Shown here: positions 33,598-46,239 of the stretch, one piece after another
Position numbering within the stretch: the stretch's first letter is position 1
Layout: the number at the start of each line of letters is the position of its first letter
Source of the DNA: Blasia pusilla
Taxonomy: Eukaryota; Marchantiophyta; Marchantiopsida; Blasiales
Length of the DNA stretch: 64,000 nt
Reading direction: 5' to 3'
NCBI GenBank assembly: GCA_050084515.1
Contig: CM114271.1
Span: forward strand, 41,292,001 to 41,356,000
Position numbers and translations under genes: made by a program
Notes under the pieces: generated by a model
Databases searched by the model: none
The model's input: only the letters and a program-made list of their open reading frames with translations
Told to the model about the DNA's origin: nothing

Positions 33598-34225
33598 ACA
33601 CAAGTCTAAGATTCATCTATCTATGAATCCTAGCACATCTATACATAAACGACTGACAACCCAAATATAAAAATGTGACGTTGATAAAATCTGCAATCAA
33701 CTATGCCTCATCAAGCATTCACTCAATGATACACACTACGGTAGCAGTAAGAAATAGTTTGCAATGAACTCCCAATTAATATGTGTAATCTCCAATCAAT
33801 CCTAGCCCAATCTTCAAGGGAGAATCAAGGCTCAATACATGTAAGCTATATTGAATCACGGATCCCAACATAGGTCTGATCTAAGGAAGATGAGATTTGA
33901 ATGAACTTTATCCGAGGTATACACCTGTGGGCACCTCCATGGGTGACTTGAACACACATGTAACCTCCTTCTAGTAGATCATGAAAAACCTAGAGTAGAC
34001 AAGATACTAACTCCCTAACAGGTCATATATGAACTCTCAAAATAAGGAAGTACAAGATCCCTCTAAGGCCTCGATATTGTCTTGCCCTATGTCTCATATA
34101 CTATGACAACTTTCATGCGAATAGATATTTTTTCCGACATACATCACTTGTCATGCACACAAGTCTAAGATCCATGTAACTATAAATCCTAGGATATCTA
34201 CACATAAAAAATTAGGCAACCCCAA
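33598..34225. repeat. Pair of about 67-bp direct repeats flanking 0.5 kb
   Basis: ACACAAGTCTAAGAT starts both copies (33,598-33,663 and 34,158-34,225), which align over their length with about a quarter of positions changed. The right copy directly follows, in reverse, the purine tract of the minus-strand Ty3 copy at 34,228, so these are probably LTR pieces. Text near 33,935 (GGGTGACTTGAACACACATG) resembles the leader at 18,310-18,350. Confidence 0.45.
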
Positions 34226-34227
34226 TT

Positions 34228-36900
34228 TCTCCTAGCTAGTGGTTAGGTCCTCTAGCTCAAGATAGCCTATAAAATAAGTCTACATGCCATGCATCTTCTA
34301 GGCGCTAAGATCAGGAGGTGTGGTGTTATGTGGCCTCATCATTAGTCACCTTCTTGCAATCCATAACATCAATACTCCTATCCTCGTTCAAAAGATGACA
34401 TGGTACACAATTATGCATATGATCTTTCCAAACAATACCATCATGATCCTCTAAAATAAGGACTCTTGAAGGTAAAATCTCTCGTACTCATAAAATAGTG
34501 CATCCCAGCATCACATCCAATGTCATCAACGCCATATAATGTAGGTAGACATAATTTCTAAGATGGAATCATCATATCCTTGGTCAATAGCCTCCTCCAC
34601 GCTTGATCACGTAGCTTAGAGTATTAAAATTTTGAGCGATAATTAGATTCTAAAACACCATAGCCATGACTTTCTGGAAGAGGTCACCCGTGAAAATCAT
34701 CCATACGTCTGGATCATCAAGGTCAAGTACCTCAAACACATCTTGTCAAGTAGCTGATGGTAAATCTAATTCTTCCCCATAGAGCAAGAAATATGATGAA
34801 AATAATGCCTAGGATGCATACCGACTAAAGCGATAATCCATTCCTAACCACGATAATTGTAGGTCCCAATCTACTAAGTATCCTCTTTGCAGCCCATGCT
34901 TGCGCATTCACAATCCTCTCTTCATTGTTTGCATAACTCTCTTTGCCAAACCATCTCCCTCTAAATGATCTTGAGAAGAAGTACAATGATGTATTAGCGT
35001 CTGATCATAAAAGGCCTAAAATTCACCCCTAAACTTAGTACCTTGGTTTGTCAACACCTCCCCTAGTGTGCCCAAATGACCAAGCACTATATCAAGAAAT
35101 GCATAAGCCACTCCCTCACTTGTCCGGCAAAACTACCAACTCAATCCACTTGGAGAAGTGCTCCACCATGACCAAAGCATACCGACTATGGCGTCCTATC
35201 AATGGTAAAGGCGTTGCAATGATACCCTAATCCCATGATAAATAAAGGATGGAAGTGTGGTGTCGGAGCATTGAATGATGTCTGCATCCTATCACATACA
35301 ATGCATCTGGCTACAAATTTTTGAACATGAATTTGCATACCATGCCATCAATATTGAATCTGAAGCAAGCTATATATACATTAGACTACAAAATGACCAG
35401 AATCCTTGAGAACATGCCTCACGATTCGTGATTGCTATGAAGGATCCGACACCATCCGCACTCATCCATCCTCCTAAACTTGAAGCACATACGTTCTCTT
35501 CCACCTAAACCTCTTGACTCACTATGGAACTCAATCCCACTCTCTAGCACCCACCATGCTTGCTAAGAAACCATTGTGTAGGTACTCCAAGACCATCTCA
35601 TTATCATGGATGTCTAGGAGTCCTTGTCAATTCCTCACTAGCATCCGGATCTGAGGACTCACCATCCAATCTCCCTCTTCGAGTGGATGCCTCATGCTAA
35701 CATCACATAGCCAACCAAAAAAGAGAAAATACATGCCAACCGGACATCATCTCCTCATCACTCTCACCATGCCACCACGATCCAATTGCTCTAGCTCATT
35801 ACATGGGTTATGGCTCAACCCGTATCCATCTCGGTTCAGATATCTTGGACAATGGAATACTTGAAAAATCATCCTGCTAAAACAAGATTATCTATCTAGT
35901 AAGCTTACCTATACGCTTTTCAAGCTCCATCAACCATCTGAGTGGTTGATGATGAGTGATGAGCATGAAAGGGTTCCCGAACCAAAAACATCTGCAGTGG
36001 GCCACTGCCCACATTGTAGCTAAGCACTCCTTCTTATAGGAATTTTACTTTGCCTTCACAATGTTGTTTGAGTGGCTCGTATATGCCACTACAAAATCCT
36101 TCCCTCATCATCTCACTAAATAAGCACAACTCTGAACCCCAACATACTCTAGTCTATATATAACTAAAATAGACGACCAAGCATATGTCTCCTAATAATG
36201 GGCGAGGACGTCAACCTTTCCTTGAGCTCTTGAAATGATTTAATACTCATTCTTGATCATCTCCCTAAAACCATTGCTAGTCAAGCCTAACTAGCAAAGT
36301 CAATGCCTTTGCAATTGCACTAAAACCTTCCACATACAGTCACTAGTAGTTCATTAATCCCATAAAAGCTTGAAATCGACTCACATATGTAGGGATGGAA
36401 TCCATGCTATGGCCTCCATCTTTGTTTTCTGAACTCCAATCCACTGTAGATATTGGTATGTTAAAGGTACTCAATCTGGTCATGAAAGAACCTATATTTG
36501 TCTAGACGTAACTTCAACCCATGTAACCGCAATTGTTGAAACACCTCCTCCAAATGTCTCTCATGCTCCTAAACCATGGCATAAAACACAATAATTTCAT
36601 TGATGTTATATCTCAAGAAATCTAGACTAGCCAAAATCCTATCCATAACTCGTTGAAACTCTGCATGGGTGTTCCTCAACCCAAATGGTAAGAACCGCCA
36701 CCGATACAAACAATCCTTTTTAAAAGATCTATCCCCCAAAAATTTCTTCTCCTTGTCATCAACGTGAATGGGAAAGCGATGATAGCCAACATGTACGCCC
36801 GAAAATGAAAGATCTTTACATGCCCCATGCATCAAAGATCTACTCGGGAATAGACATAGCATAACGATCGGCATTCATATCTTTGGTGGACCAGATTGGG
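34228..36900 (-). mobile_element. Ty3/gypsy copy 5, minus strand (RT, RNase H, integrase, 3' end)
   Basis: Right to left: RT with YHRFPIHVDDKEKKF, LYRWRFLPFGLRN and AEFQRVMDRILASLDF (36,874-36,569), where the YIDD box is changed to NINE; RNase H and linker (about 36,200-35,700); integrase remnants including LDLDDPDVW near 34,700; then the 3' non-coding region matching copy 1 and a purine-tract remnant at about 34,228-34,240. Many stops. No methyltransferase was found upstream of RT, where similarity ends at about 36,900. Confidence 0.75.
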
Positions 36901-38289
36901 GCATAAACTAACCTTGTTTTTCCAGGCTTGGAAAAACAAGTAGACCTAAGAAGACCACTTCAAACATGCCTCCATCACTCTCCACGTGAGCCCAATTTTT
37001 TTCACGTTGCTATTCTAAACCAGCTATAGAGTAAGCCATCTAGAGTGGGTCTTATTGTTGGAGGACCATCTGCATATAATTTTATCAGTACAAAAAATTC
37101 AAAAAAATGATAGGTGCTAATAAAGATTCTGACTACAGTATCAATAGACTACATTGCCCTTGAGGGTTTTACTTCTCAATAGATGAGAAAATTATGGACT
37201 GTTGATGTAGGACTCTCACCCTCACCATGTTGAGTAGGAGGGCCCTTGATGCATGAAGGCATGAAATATCCCATCCGATCGATACAGATCCATCAGATGG
37301 GATTTTCCACAACAAAACACTTGAAATCCGCTCAAAGTAAACTCTGACCATTTAGCGTAGCCGAAGACTTTCATGACAGTCTTGGATATTGAGAAAGTGG
37401 AGGGTTCCAAAAAACTCAGAGGCCACGATTCACTTAGATATGTTGGCTTATGAATGGGTACATGGAGTCTATAGGAGTTTGAATCAAACGGGTTACGAAC
37501 AACTCCAACCGAAGATTAGAGTCTATGAGAGCACGCACACCACACCAAAGGAATAGCAGGAAAAAAATTGGAAAAGGTTGTAGTGAAGATATTTTCAGGA
37601 AAATATTTGCAGTGAAAAGACATTCAAGCAACCCGTTGGTTTCTGAAGGTTTGCAACAACATAAAAGCCTGACTCCAATTTCTGACGGGTCATATCTAAA
37701 ATAACATCAAACCATGAGCGTGAAGAGAATTTGGTGCAAAACATTGATTTCTTTATTTAAAACCGTTTGCAAATCGGTTATTTACACTTGATTTCCTGAA
37801 CAAGAGAATCTAGTCTATGATCTCATCAGCCTCATCATCTACAAAAATGTTCCTAACTCTTGCGGGTTCCTCTACAAGTGACTTCTCCTGGGCTAGTCGG
37901 TGGCTTTTTCAGTAAGATTTTAGATTGGAATTGAGAAGAAAGGAGGATCCAAGAGCCTTGTACCCCTAGAAATCATGTATCGGTCCAATGTAATACAAGA
38001 AAAGTCCCAACACTTGCCCCGACATGTGATTTTGAAGGTTCTGCAAAGGTAAACCCATCGATATCAATATTTGCTCCTCCATGAGAACCATCATATGTCA
38101 ACTCTAAAATGCTTGAAATCCAAGACACCTATACTCACTTGTCATCATCGGAAGCTCCTCCATAATCACCGGTGGCCTTGCCCTTCTAGTTTTGGGATCA
38201 CCTTTGGTAGTGACGATGGCGTCACAACCACTAGCTCTAATACTGGTTCATTCATCCGTGGAGGCAACTTGTAAACGCCCATCAACGTC
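36901..38289. other. Unassigned stretch with one isolated palindrome unit
   Basis: No recognised gene. A degenerate member of the palindrome family lies at 37,629-37,657 (CAACCCGTTGG then GAAGGTTTGCAAC). Minus-strand frames at 37,169-37,410 and 37,434-37,631 have no known motif. Palindrome presence suggests part of an old DNA transposon. Confidence 0.4.
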
Positions 38290-38930
38290 CAAATCTGACA
38301 ACTTGCAAGGCATAATGAGTGTGGAAAAACTTGCAAGATGTGACAAATCAAAAGGTAAGAAAAAAAATAATGAAATGAAAAGATAGAAAATCATGTAGAT
38401 ATGCATGCAACATGTTGAAATCCAACAAGTTGCATGACATGACAAGTGCAGAAAGAGTTGTAAGACATGATTCATCAGAGGAAAAAAAAATGAGAGGAAA
38501 AGAAAGACAATCATCTAAACATGCAATGTGTCAAAATCAAACAAGTTCCAAGACATGTGCATGACAAGTGCATAAATAGTTCTAAGACATGACAAATGAG
38601 TGGTAAGAGAAGAAAATGAAGGATAAAAGAGGAAAAGAGAGATTAACATTCAGACATGTAATTTGTCTGAATCCGATAGGTTGCAAGACATCACATCTTC
38701 AAAAAGCCATGAAACAATTTGTAAAACAAGATGATAGACATACAAATGAAGAAATGATAGGAAACAGACAAGTTCCATTCAGATATGAAACTTGTCGGAA
38801 TCAAACAGGTCGAAATCTGACAAGTAGCTAGTAGGCAGTGTCAAAAAGCATACTTGGTAGAGGGAAAAATCAATTTGCAACGTGTTAGAATCTGACAACT
38901 CCAAGAAAACACATGACCATCACAACCGTG
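38290..38930. repeat. Diverged palindrome array D
   Basis: At least six units of the type GCAAC-x-TGTTxGAATC then GACAAGTTGCA occur at about 38,290, 38,405, 38,522, 38,655, 38,782 and 38,880. They keep the arm layout of the CCCGTCGGA family, but the inner GGG/CCC positions have become AAG/CTT-like. Spacing is about 65-130 bp. Each unit is followed by similar AGACAT-type text, so whole units were duplicated. Confidence 0.6.
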
Positions 38931-40205
38931 AACCAAGTTGTTGAAGTGGGCTTATGATGGAGTTCAAAGACCATCGCTACATACATTGGAGGTGATCTTG
39001 GATGGAGGGCCACGATCTCAGACTGTTACTTGTGATGATATACCATTGTTGGTAGTGGCCAATTGGTCAGGCTACTAGAGGGCAATATGCGTTGCCTACA
39101 TTGGTGAGTTTTTCCGTCAGCTCATGCTTTTCTTCAAGGAGAACAAGGCATACTATGGGATGAGCGGGAAAATATATTGGTAGAGCCCAATGCCGAGGAG
39201 CGAGAGCAAGTTTTGGGATTCTCTACAAATATAATCGTAGAGGCATCACATAAATAGGTGTTGGGTTAGGCTTTGGACATAAATTATCGTACTTGGGTGA
39301 TTAATCTTGGTTTGGCTAAGCAAGGATAAATGCAAGAAGTATTTGTGACATTATGTCCATTTTGTAGCTCAATATCTATCGAAATGGATGAGACAAGAGT
39401 AGGGGGCATGATGGTGATGGAGAGGCATCCATGGACTTTATGGGACATGTTACAAGAGCAAAGAGAGATGGGAGTTCATTTTTTTGATGCGAGACATAGC
39501 AGAGTGCCTAGAGAGTTGGTGCTTGAGTTGGGAGAGTATGTTGTTACTACTCTAGAGGTTACTAGTTTGCTACCACCACTCTTCTATGCTATATATAGAG
39601 ATCATCAATGAGACTTAGAGCCCGATCCCATGGACATGCTTTGAGGTCACGAAGACCCTCATTTTTGCGTCCAAAACAAATCATTTACGAGTGGATAATG
39701 TAACAAAATTCCGAGTCCCTAATAACTACTTCTAGTCATTACTAGGTCAAGGTTGCTCAACATTGGGCCATTTTTATACCCAAAATTTTTGAGCGTAGAA
39801 AAATTGGCGACCCCCCTATGGTCTCCAACTTGGTGCGCATGGGATTTGGCCCATAATTGGGAGTTACTGATTCGTCCTAGATTGACAAGAGCCGAGAGGA
39901 GACAAGTGTTGCAATTCTTGTAGAGATGAGGGACTATTTTGCATAGAGAATCCATGATTTGGATACGTTGAAGGATCCAAGTATTTGGATCGAGTCGGAT
40001 AGTGATATATCCATCTTTCAAAAACCCTACAAGTATTTTGGCATGGAGTGAGCCTTGATTTAGAGCAAGAGTCAATATTTGGTTGACGTCAAATTGGTGG
40101 AGAGATTGTTTGGAGAGTATGCATCCACCATAATTATGCTAACAAAGAAGGACATGCATGGCCATTCGACCGATAGGCAAATGTGTGGGGATTACCGTCC
40201 GAGGC
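38931..40205 (+). pseudogene. Ty3/gypsy copy 6: methyltransferase C-terminus, linker and RT start
   Basis: Plus-strand reading gives RSQTVTCDDIPLL, PTLVSF and a QVLGF remnant of the methyltransferase C-terminal half (38,940-39,330), then the linker with ERHPWTLWDM (39,420-39,450) and FFDARHSRVPREL. RT N-terminal text follows (LTRAERRQVLQF; DLDT-LKDPSIWI; a final DRQMCGDYRP at 40,171-40,202), interrupted by stops and a possible small insertion at 39,610-39,850. It is cut at about 40,205. The TAG-CAA-CCA junction is not preserved. Confidence 0.65.
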
Positions 40206-42120
40206 GCAGTAAGAGGAGAGGAAGAGAGGAAAGAGGAGAGAGGAAACTTCCTTCAACCCAAAGAGATACTTTTTTTTGAAGAGAGTTTCCTCTAAGTTGA
40301 AGAGAGATTTTGTTGGGTTGAAGAGAGGAGGTTTCTTATGTGAACTTATTTTTCAATTTTGTTTTGTGTGCTTAGTCACTTCCTCAAATTGGTTTCTCCT
40401 CTTTCCCATTTTGATAACCCGTCGAATCCAACGAAGTTGCAACTTGCAATCGGAAGTAGACAAACTAAAAAATCATTGGAACAAAACTTGTCAAACTAAT
40501 GCTTTTTCCATCCAAGGTCTGAAAAAGATTTATCATTTTTCCTCGGTGATTAGAGTTCAAGCTTATAGTGAACATTCTGGCACTGCAAAGTACACTCTAA
40601 CACCTCATGTTGCATCCTCAGAGTGGTTTGTTTAGGATACTTTGCACTTCTTTGAGGAACAAAATTGGTTGGTGGATTCCTACTCCCACCTCCAACTCTC
40701 TTAAAACTACAAGCAACACATAGTAAATGTGCTTACAAGGGAAATACTTTTTTCTCACTTGTCTCTCTTTGGACAAAGTCATCACAGGAACATGTGGGAA
40801 AACAACAGATGTGTACCACATATACCCCTGTCACACTTGGATTCATAGTGTTGTTCCCAACCCAATACATCCTTCCTATTCAATTGCCACTATGAACGTC
40901 TTTTGTAGCGATGATTTCCATGTTGGCCTCCCGAGTTGATGCGATTCGCTTTGCTCTCTCCACCGTTGGCCTACACATTTGCTTTTTCTTCATCCCATTT
41001 CTAAACTTGAGTATAAATAGTGGATTGATATCATCCACATTCTCCGGATACATGTTGACATCAATCTTGGGTTGGATCCAAAATGCAAAGATCTATGTAA
41101 TGCAAACATGCTCCGAACTCCCTCCGTCTATGAGTCTGAAACCAACACTTGTAAGATTGTTCACTTCCTCGTGAGTGCAATTGATCCCTACAGCAATACG
41201 CCTAATCGTGGGGGTATTCCCTGGAGCTCCAATGGTAGTTGGATAAGATGTTCCCAAAGCGCATGATTCATTTGGGCAGAATAAGTACTTCAATTGAACC
41301 CCGGTTCTCGTAAAATGATCAAAAGTTTTCAGCCCCAAGAAGCCTGGCACTGATCGTCCTGTCCTTGTAAAATTCTTATTTAGGATAGTGCCACATGCTC
41401 TCCTAAATCCATTTGATCCTGCTCTGCAAGTGGAGCCACGTCCAGGGTTGCTTCGAGAAATATGCCTCCGCTTGAGGTTGCAATCAACCTCAATGACCGA
41501 ATCCATACTTTTGAACTTCCACCGAGATGCCTTTGGGAAGTTCTAGCAAAAGAGGCATTTTGAAATAAAACATTCATTAATTTTGAAGGATTTCTTGAAT
41601 TTGGGAGCAATTAGGGTGTCTTGAATGGGCAGGCGGGGTAATTTCATCATCCGAATAAACCACCGGATTCTTTCCTTGATGTTGACGCTTGACTTGCTTG
41701 AAGTCAATATACTATTTTGGTCTCCAAGAGTCTCGCTAGATCGCTCTACCACCATTCAGATGGGACATCTCAAAACACATCCACGAATGTCCCCACCAAT
41801 GTGGACATCTTTCTCGAGAGGAGTTCCACCTACGCATCGGTTGAAGGCTTCCACATACGCTTTTTCATAGATCTTCAAAATGGGCTCTAACATAGAGCTC
41901 ATAAATTGAAGGGCCCTTTCCTTGGTTATGCCTTTTGTGAGGAAGATGTGGAATCTGCCAGATTGTAGGATTGCTCTTGCTTGGTCTTGTTGGCATGCCT
42001 CAACGAGAGATATTTTTTGACATGTTTGTGATGAACTCTAGGAGGAATGGACACTCTTGGCTCCATTTGTGCAAAGGCAGAGGGCATTTTTGTGAATGTT
42101 CGGCCCCCTGCATAGGAGAA
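40206..42120 (-). other. Coding-like minus-strand region of unknown family
   Basis: Several minus-strand frames have protein-like composition: 41,506-41,093 (137 codons, with KYLFCPNESCALGTSYP) and a frame near 42,050-41,770 (ALQFMSSMLEPILKIYEKAYVEAF, then VGGTPLEKDVHIGGDIRG). They lie downstream of array A and the transposase-like exon on the same strand, so they may be later exons of the same transposon gene. I do not recognise the family. Confidence 0.35.
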
Positions 42121-42149
42121 CTTGTCAATTGAAGGAGGGAACGCCTAAG

Positions 42150-42700
42150 TGTTCAACCCTTGCAACCGTTTAATCGACGGGTTGCAAGCAAGATACAACT
42201 ATAGGGACCAAAATCTAGCTGCAAGAAGCATTTAGTTGTAAACAACCAACCCGTCAATAAGAAGTATGAACAGAAATTGCAACCTCCATGTTGCTGACAA
42301 CTACCAACGCGGGAGTGGTTCGACGGGTTGCAAAAGATGTAATTTGCGGGACAAAGAATCCGTCGAATCGGACGGGTAGCAAGCGACTTTTTCGAAATGT
42401 TCTACTTGCAACCCATCCGAATGGAGACGGGTTGCAAGTTGAACTTTTTTCACAAAAAATTACTTGCAACCCATAAGATTGAAAGATGATTTTTTTTTGC
42501 AAAAAAGTTACTTGCAACCTGTCGGATTCCGATGGGTCGCACCTATATGTTTTTCGCAAAAAGTCTGCTTGCAACATGTTGGAATCTGACGGGTTGCAAC
42601 CCGTCGGATTCGACGGGTTTCTTAACTCTGATGCAACCTGTTGGTTCCGATGGGTTGCTTAACCTACCTATTTTTCAACCCATAGGATTCCGACGTATTG
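42150..42700. repeat. Palindrome array A
   Basis: About ten imperfect palindromes with arms like GCAACCCGTCGGA and TCCGACGGGTTGC, for example at 42,353-42,382, 42,410-42,440, 42,510-42,541 and 42,570-42,622 (two units back to back). Spacing is about 40-60 bp, with spacers rich in T runs and differing in sequence. The array begins, on the minus strand, about 10 bp after a probable splice donor at 42,724. Confidence 0.8.
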
Positions 42701-42724
42701 CAACCTCACACTTGGACTGCATAC

Positions 42725-43094
42725 TTGGAGAAAATGGAGAAAACTCAACTGCCGCATGAAGTTTCCCCATTGCCTCATGCGAATGGTCCACCAACTAAGC
42801 CACAAACACAACTCTTTGTATTTTACCTCAATCGCATGCTTCCTCCACCACACATGAAGCTCTTCTTGGCACTCCATGGCTTGTTTCAAGATTTTGCTAT
42901 CCTTGCAATGTTGAAGTAGAGCTACATGCTCAGTTCTCTTAGTCTACTTGATGCAAGATTTTGTGTAGCGAGTCATGGATCACGCCAATGGCAAGCATCG
43001 AACTTCCCACCCCCCACCCCCTAAACACTTCCTTGATAGCGATCCATCCCGGTTGGGCATTGTCCGCCATGAAGCCATATATTTCAAGAGGAGG
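42725..43094 (-). pseudogene. Transposase-like exon (MULE-like by its Asp-Asn-Ala motif)
   Basis: Minus strand: GFMADNAQPGWIAIKEVF, a frameshift, then LLQHCKDSKILKQAMECQEE, VWWRKHAIEV and LWLSWWTIRMRQWGNFM, ending at a donor (CTCCAA then GTATGC). The DNA/E-type block followed by an amphipathic stretch recalls the second catalytic Asp region of Mutator-like transposases (xDNExxAxxAIxxVF). One frameshift at about 42,940. The similarity is from memory and modest. Confidence 0.4.
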
Positions 43095-43130
43095 TTTTTT
43101 TTTTTTTTTTTTTTTTTTTTCCTTCACCAC
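43095..43130. repeat. Poly(T)/poly(A) run of about 36 bases
   Basis: An uninterrupted T run. On the minus strand it would encode polylysine directly before the transposase-like exon, so it probably arose from a retroposed poly(A) tail or slippage. Confidence 0.95.
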
Positions 43131-43539
43131 CTCCAATTAGAGTAACCATCACATCTTCAAGCTGTCAACATCTTCCGCTTTCACCTCTCGAGGGGGACAC
43201 TCTACGTATACCTCCTACATCACCTACGACGTTTTGGGGTCGGAAACCCCTAACTTATCAGTGAAAATTTTTTTTCCTCCCACTTACTTACTTTATGACC
43301 CCTACATTTTGTTAAGTAAATTTGTGTCCTTGATTTGTTTAGGGGTTTGAAAGTAAAGATAAGTACGCCTTCACGCGACGGTCTTGTATTTTTGCACTTG
43401 ATAATAGGCTATTAAAAGCTTTCAGAAATACCCAAGCCACTGCCAAACATAGTAATGATATGTAAGGTGGAATTATATGTATGTTTCCATTTAATCAATA
43501 TTTAGTGCAACTTCCACTTTCCCTGTTACTTTGACACGT

Positions 43540-43598
43540 ATGACGGAGAGGAATTGAACCTCAGTATGGTTAGGATGCTCATATGGCCACGCCGTCAT
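43540..43598 (-). other. tRNA-like remnant or short interspersed element head
   Basis: Minus strand: ATGACGG pairs perfectly with CCGTCAT at the other end (7-bp acceptor-like stem), and a B-box-perfect GGTTCAATTCC stands at T-arm position. The length is 59 nt, too short for a tRNA: the anticodon arm is missing. It may be the head of a tRNA-derived SINE or a decayed tRNA gene. Confidence 0.4.
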
Positions 43599-43914
43599 CC
43601 CCCTAACATATCCCCTCCCAAAACTAGCCTATCATAAACTCATAAAATGACTTCACACTATAACATGCACATCACTTGGCAAAAGACGATACGCTGCGGA
43701 TATAATCATTGATCACTCGTAAATCACTGTTATCCAATTCATATATCCTGGATATAAGACTTGGCTTCATGGACAAGCTCACATTTGAAATCACCATTTC
43801 AATGCCAATATATTGGCCATCACATGCATCATATGTGAACAAGGTGTTGCTCTTACCAATTAAGGTATTGCTTTGTGCTTGCCGATACCAATTGCACAAT
43901 ATCCGACAAACTTA

Positions 43915-45530
43915 TCATCCATCTTTTAGGAGAGGTCGGTCCAAAAGATCAATAGGAGATCTACATCTACCCCATTGACTACCATATTTTTTTTTTATGA
44001 ATAGAATGCGACCTAACCAAAACCCTTTTGTAGGGACTATTCTGTTCTCATCTAAGTCTTTTTTTTTTCTCTTCTTTGACTTACTTGATCTAGTAGAAGG
44101 TCCAACTTGTGTAGTAGACTCAAACAAAACACCTACATCACTTCCAATGTCAACATAAAAAGTTGGGCAATCTGGATTACTTGGTTCTTTTACCTTACCT
44201 GTAGTGTAATATGTTTTCTGTGACATCCGTGTTAGTCTATCTTTAGAAATGAAAGGATTGCAGGCCCAATCACTCACCAAAGTGGACTTGTAGTATATTC
44301 TGCCCTCAAATGTCACAGTAGGCACAACTTTATAAGGAACTCCATATGTGCACTCCTGCAAAATTGAACTGAAAACATGCCTTACCTCATGTCTCAATAT
44401 TTTTGTCTCTGTGGATGGATTATTATGTGCATCCTCAGCCAAGTCCTCACCAATCATCTAGACTCAAGAAAGGTTGGTGCATCACTTTCCCAAGCATCAA
44501 GACTATTGAAATCCCTCTGCATTGGGTCATCAATTTATGTTTCATCAACACTAGACTCCTCGGGTGGGCAAGGGCCTACTGTTGGTCTATGTTCAACAAA
44601 ATCCTCAAAGTCATCACATGCAACTGTCTCATTTATAACAGCAGAATCAGGCCACGTCTGTGCCTTCACATCTGATGGATGCAACCACCATTGCCTTTGA
44701 CCTGTAGGCAAAGAGGACCTAGGAGACATACTTAACCTACTCAATATAGATTTTGCTTCATCCAAACCCTCTTTAAGGGCATGAACTACTAGCTCATTAG
44801 TCTGAATTAATGAATATTCAAACAAGTTATGAGCATCTTCTCCTATACCTAACGGATGGAGAGTTCCCCACACATGATCTTGCTTTGGGTGAGACTGGTC
44901 AATCTTTAATCCTTCTGGTCCAAATTCCAAGCCAGCCAGTCTATTCAATCCCACCGCACTCTCCAACAAAGAACCAAAATCATAGTTCCGTTCATGGGCA
45001 CTCATTCCACCTATCTTGCTGAAGAAGATCTCACAACAATCAGATCCTAGGAGGTGAAATGGAACTTGCAAGTATGGATACTTGTCACGGAAAGTACACA
45101 TTAGTAATACAATAAAATGGCAAGACATGTTGATATCATGGAAAGCTTGCACTGATATCATGTTCTTCTTTGTCACAGATCCTACACTCCTTGTCATAGA
45201 ATGATCACCATATCTCAGCCAAAGTGTCTAGAGTCGAAAGAACCACGACACTTTAGATGCCAAAACTACACGACTCTTCAGGTCATACTTACATGAGAAG
45301 AAAATATCAATGTAATTACCACAAAACTCCAAGTATAGTTGGGTCCCGAGGCTTCTGTCATGGCGAACATCCATTCTCTCAAACATATCCTACAAACAAG
45401 ATAATATTCTCTTTGAAGAAATTCCTTGAGGCCCATCCCAATTATGTCTGCCAGTCCTATTCACATCATCCCACTTCAAGCCATGCTCATGGATTTTGTC
45501 TATGTGCTTTGAATTTTGTACAGGAGACCA
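43915..45530 (-). pseudogene. C-terminal half of a transposase-like gene
   Basis: Minus strand: HEHGLKWDDVNRTGRHNW, QLYLEFCGNYIDIFFSCKY, SRVVLASKVSWFFRL, CHFIVLLMCTFRDKYPYL, HLLGSDCCEIFFSKIGGM, NYDFGSLLESAVGLNRLAGLE, then a low-complexity tail with a Lys/Arg-rich segment (SKSKKRKKKDLDE). The D-x2-E-x-F-F block resembles the end motif carrying the catalytic Glu in P/THAP9 and hAT-like transposases. It fits directly behind the plus-strand half ending at 49,514. Stops and frameshifts present. Confidence 0.5.
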
Positions 45531-45590
45531 AGTAGGAGGAGGAGTTTTCAGATAGAGACTGTGTAGCTAATTGGGAGCGGCATGATAGTT
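45520..45590 (-). repeat. LINE 3'-end fragment at the inversion edge
   Basis: Minus strand reads TGGTCTCCTGTACAAAATTC, matching the LINE at 54,940 and the plus-strand fragments at 49,602 and 49,808. The adjoining CTACACAGTCTCTATC matches 49,770-49,785 in inverted orientation. It immediately precedes the C-terminal transposase half. Confidence 0.6.
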
Positions 45591-46239
45591 GCCAAAGAGT
45601 AACTATCAAGGGAAGCTACTTCTATTGCTGCCTTAGAGCATGGATCCCGGAGCTACCAATGCATATGATTGTTTGGTAGCCACAGTATACCTCTACTGCA
45701 AGCCTCAATGAGATAAGGCTACCACTCTCAAGGAGCTGGTATTTCCCCCTAATGATACTTTTAGATGAATTCACTTGCAATAGTCTTTGTAATGATCACA
45801 AAGAGCTTTCATCCTAGATTTCCCTCTACAACAAAAAATTGAGTTGTAACATGTTATCGCCTCAAGCAAGGCTTTTGCTCACTCCTCTTCAATGTGGGGA
45901 AAATTTCTTCAAATACCCCGGAATCGAGCGACATGTCCTAGAGTTTTGGCCTGGAATTCTCCAATAACCGCATCTGATACTCTAGGGGTAATCGCATTTG
46001 AGATCCACACAAAATGTTTTAACACCTTTAGTAAACTATTCAAAATATATAATAGCATGGATAAGATTGTAAGATACAAATTGAGACCACTACGTTTCTG
46101 CTTGTGTTTGCACAAGCATAAACGTGGTTGATACAGTGCACAACCCTTATGTTGCTCCTGATGCACTCATCTTCTTGCATCACTATTGTGATGGATGCAA
46201 GGTATATCATGCTAGCATATACGACTTAGTGTAGTGTCG

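Noticed and set aside
40243-40334. Inverted repeat of about 18 bp (CTTCCTTCAACCCA-like and its inverse)
   Set aside because: Short, in purine/pyrimidine-rich sequence and single; more likely chance than a terminal repeat.
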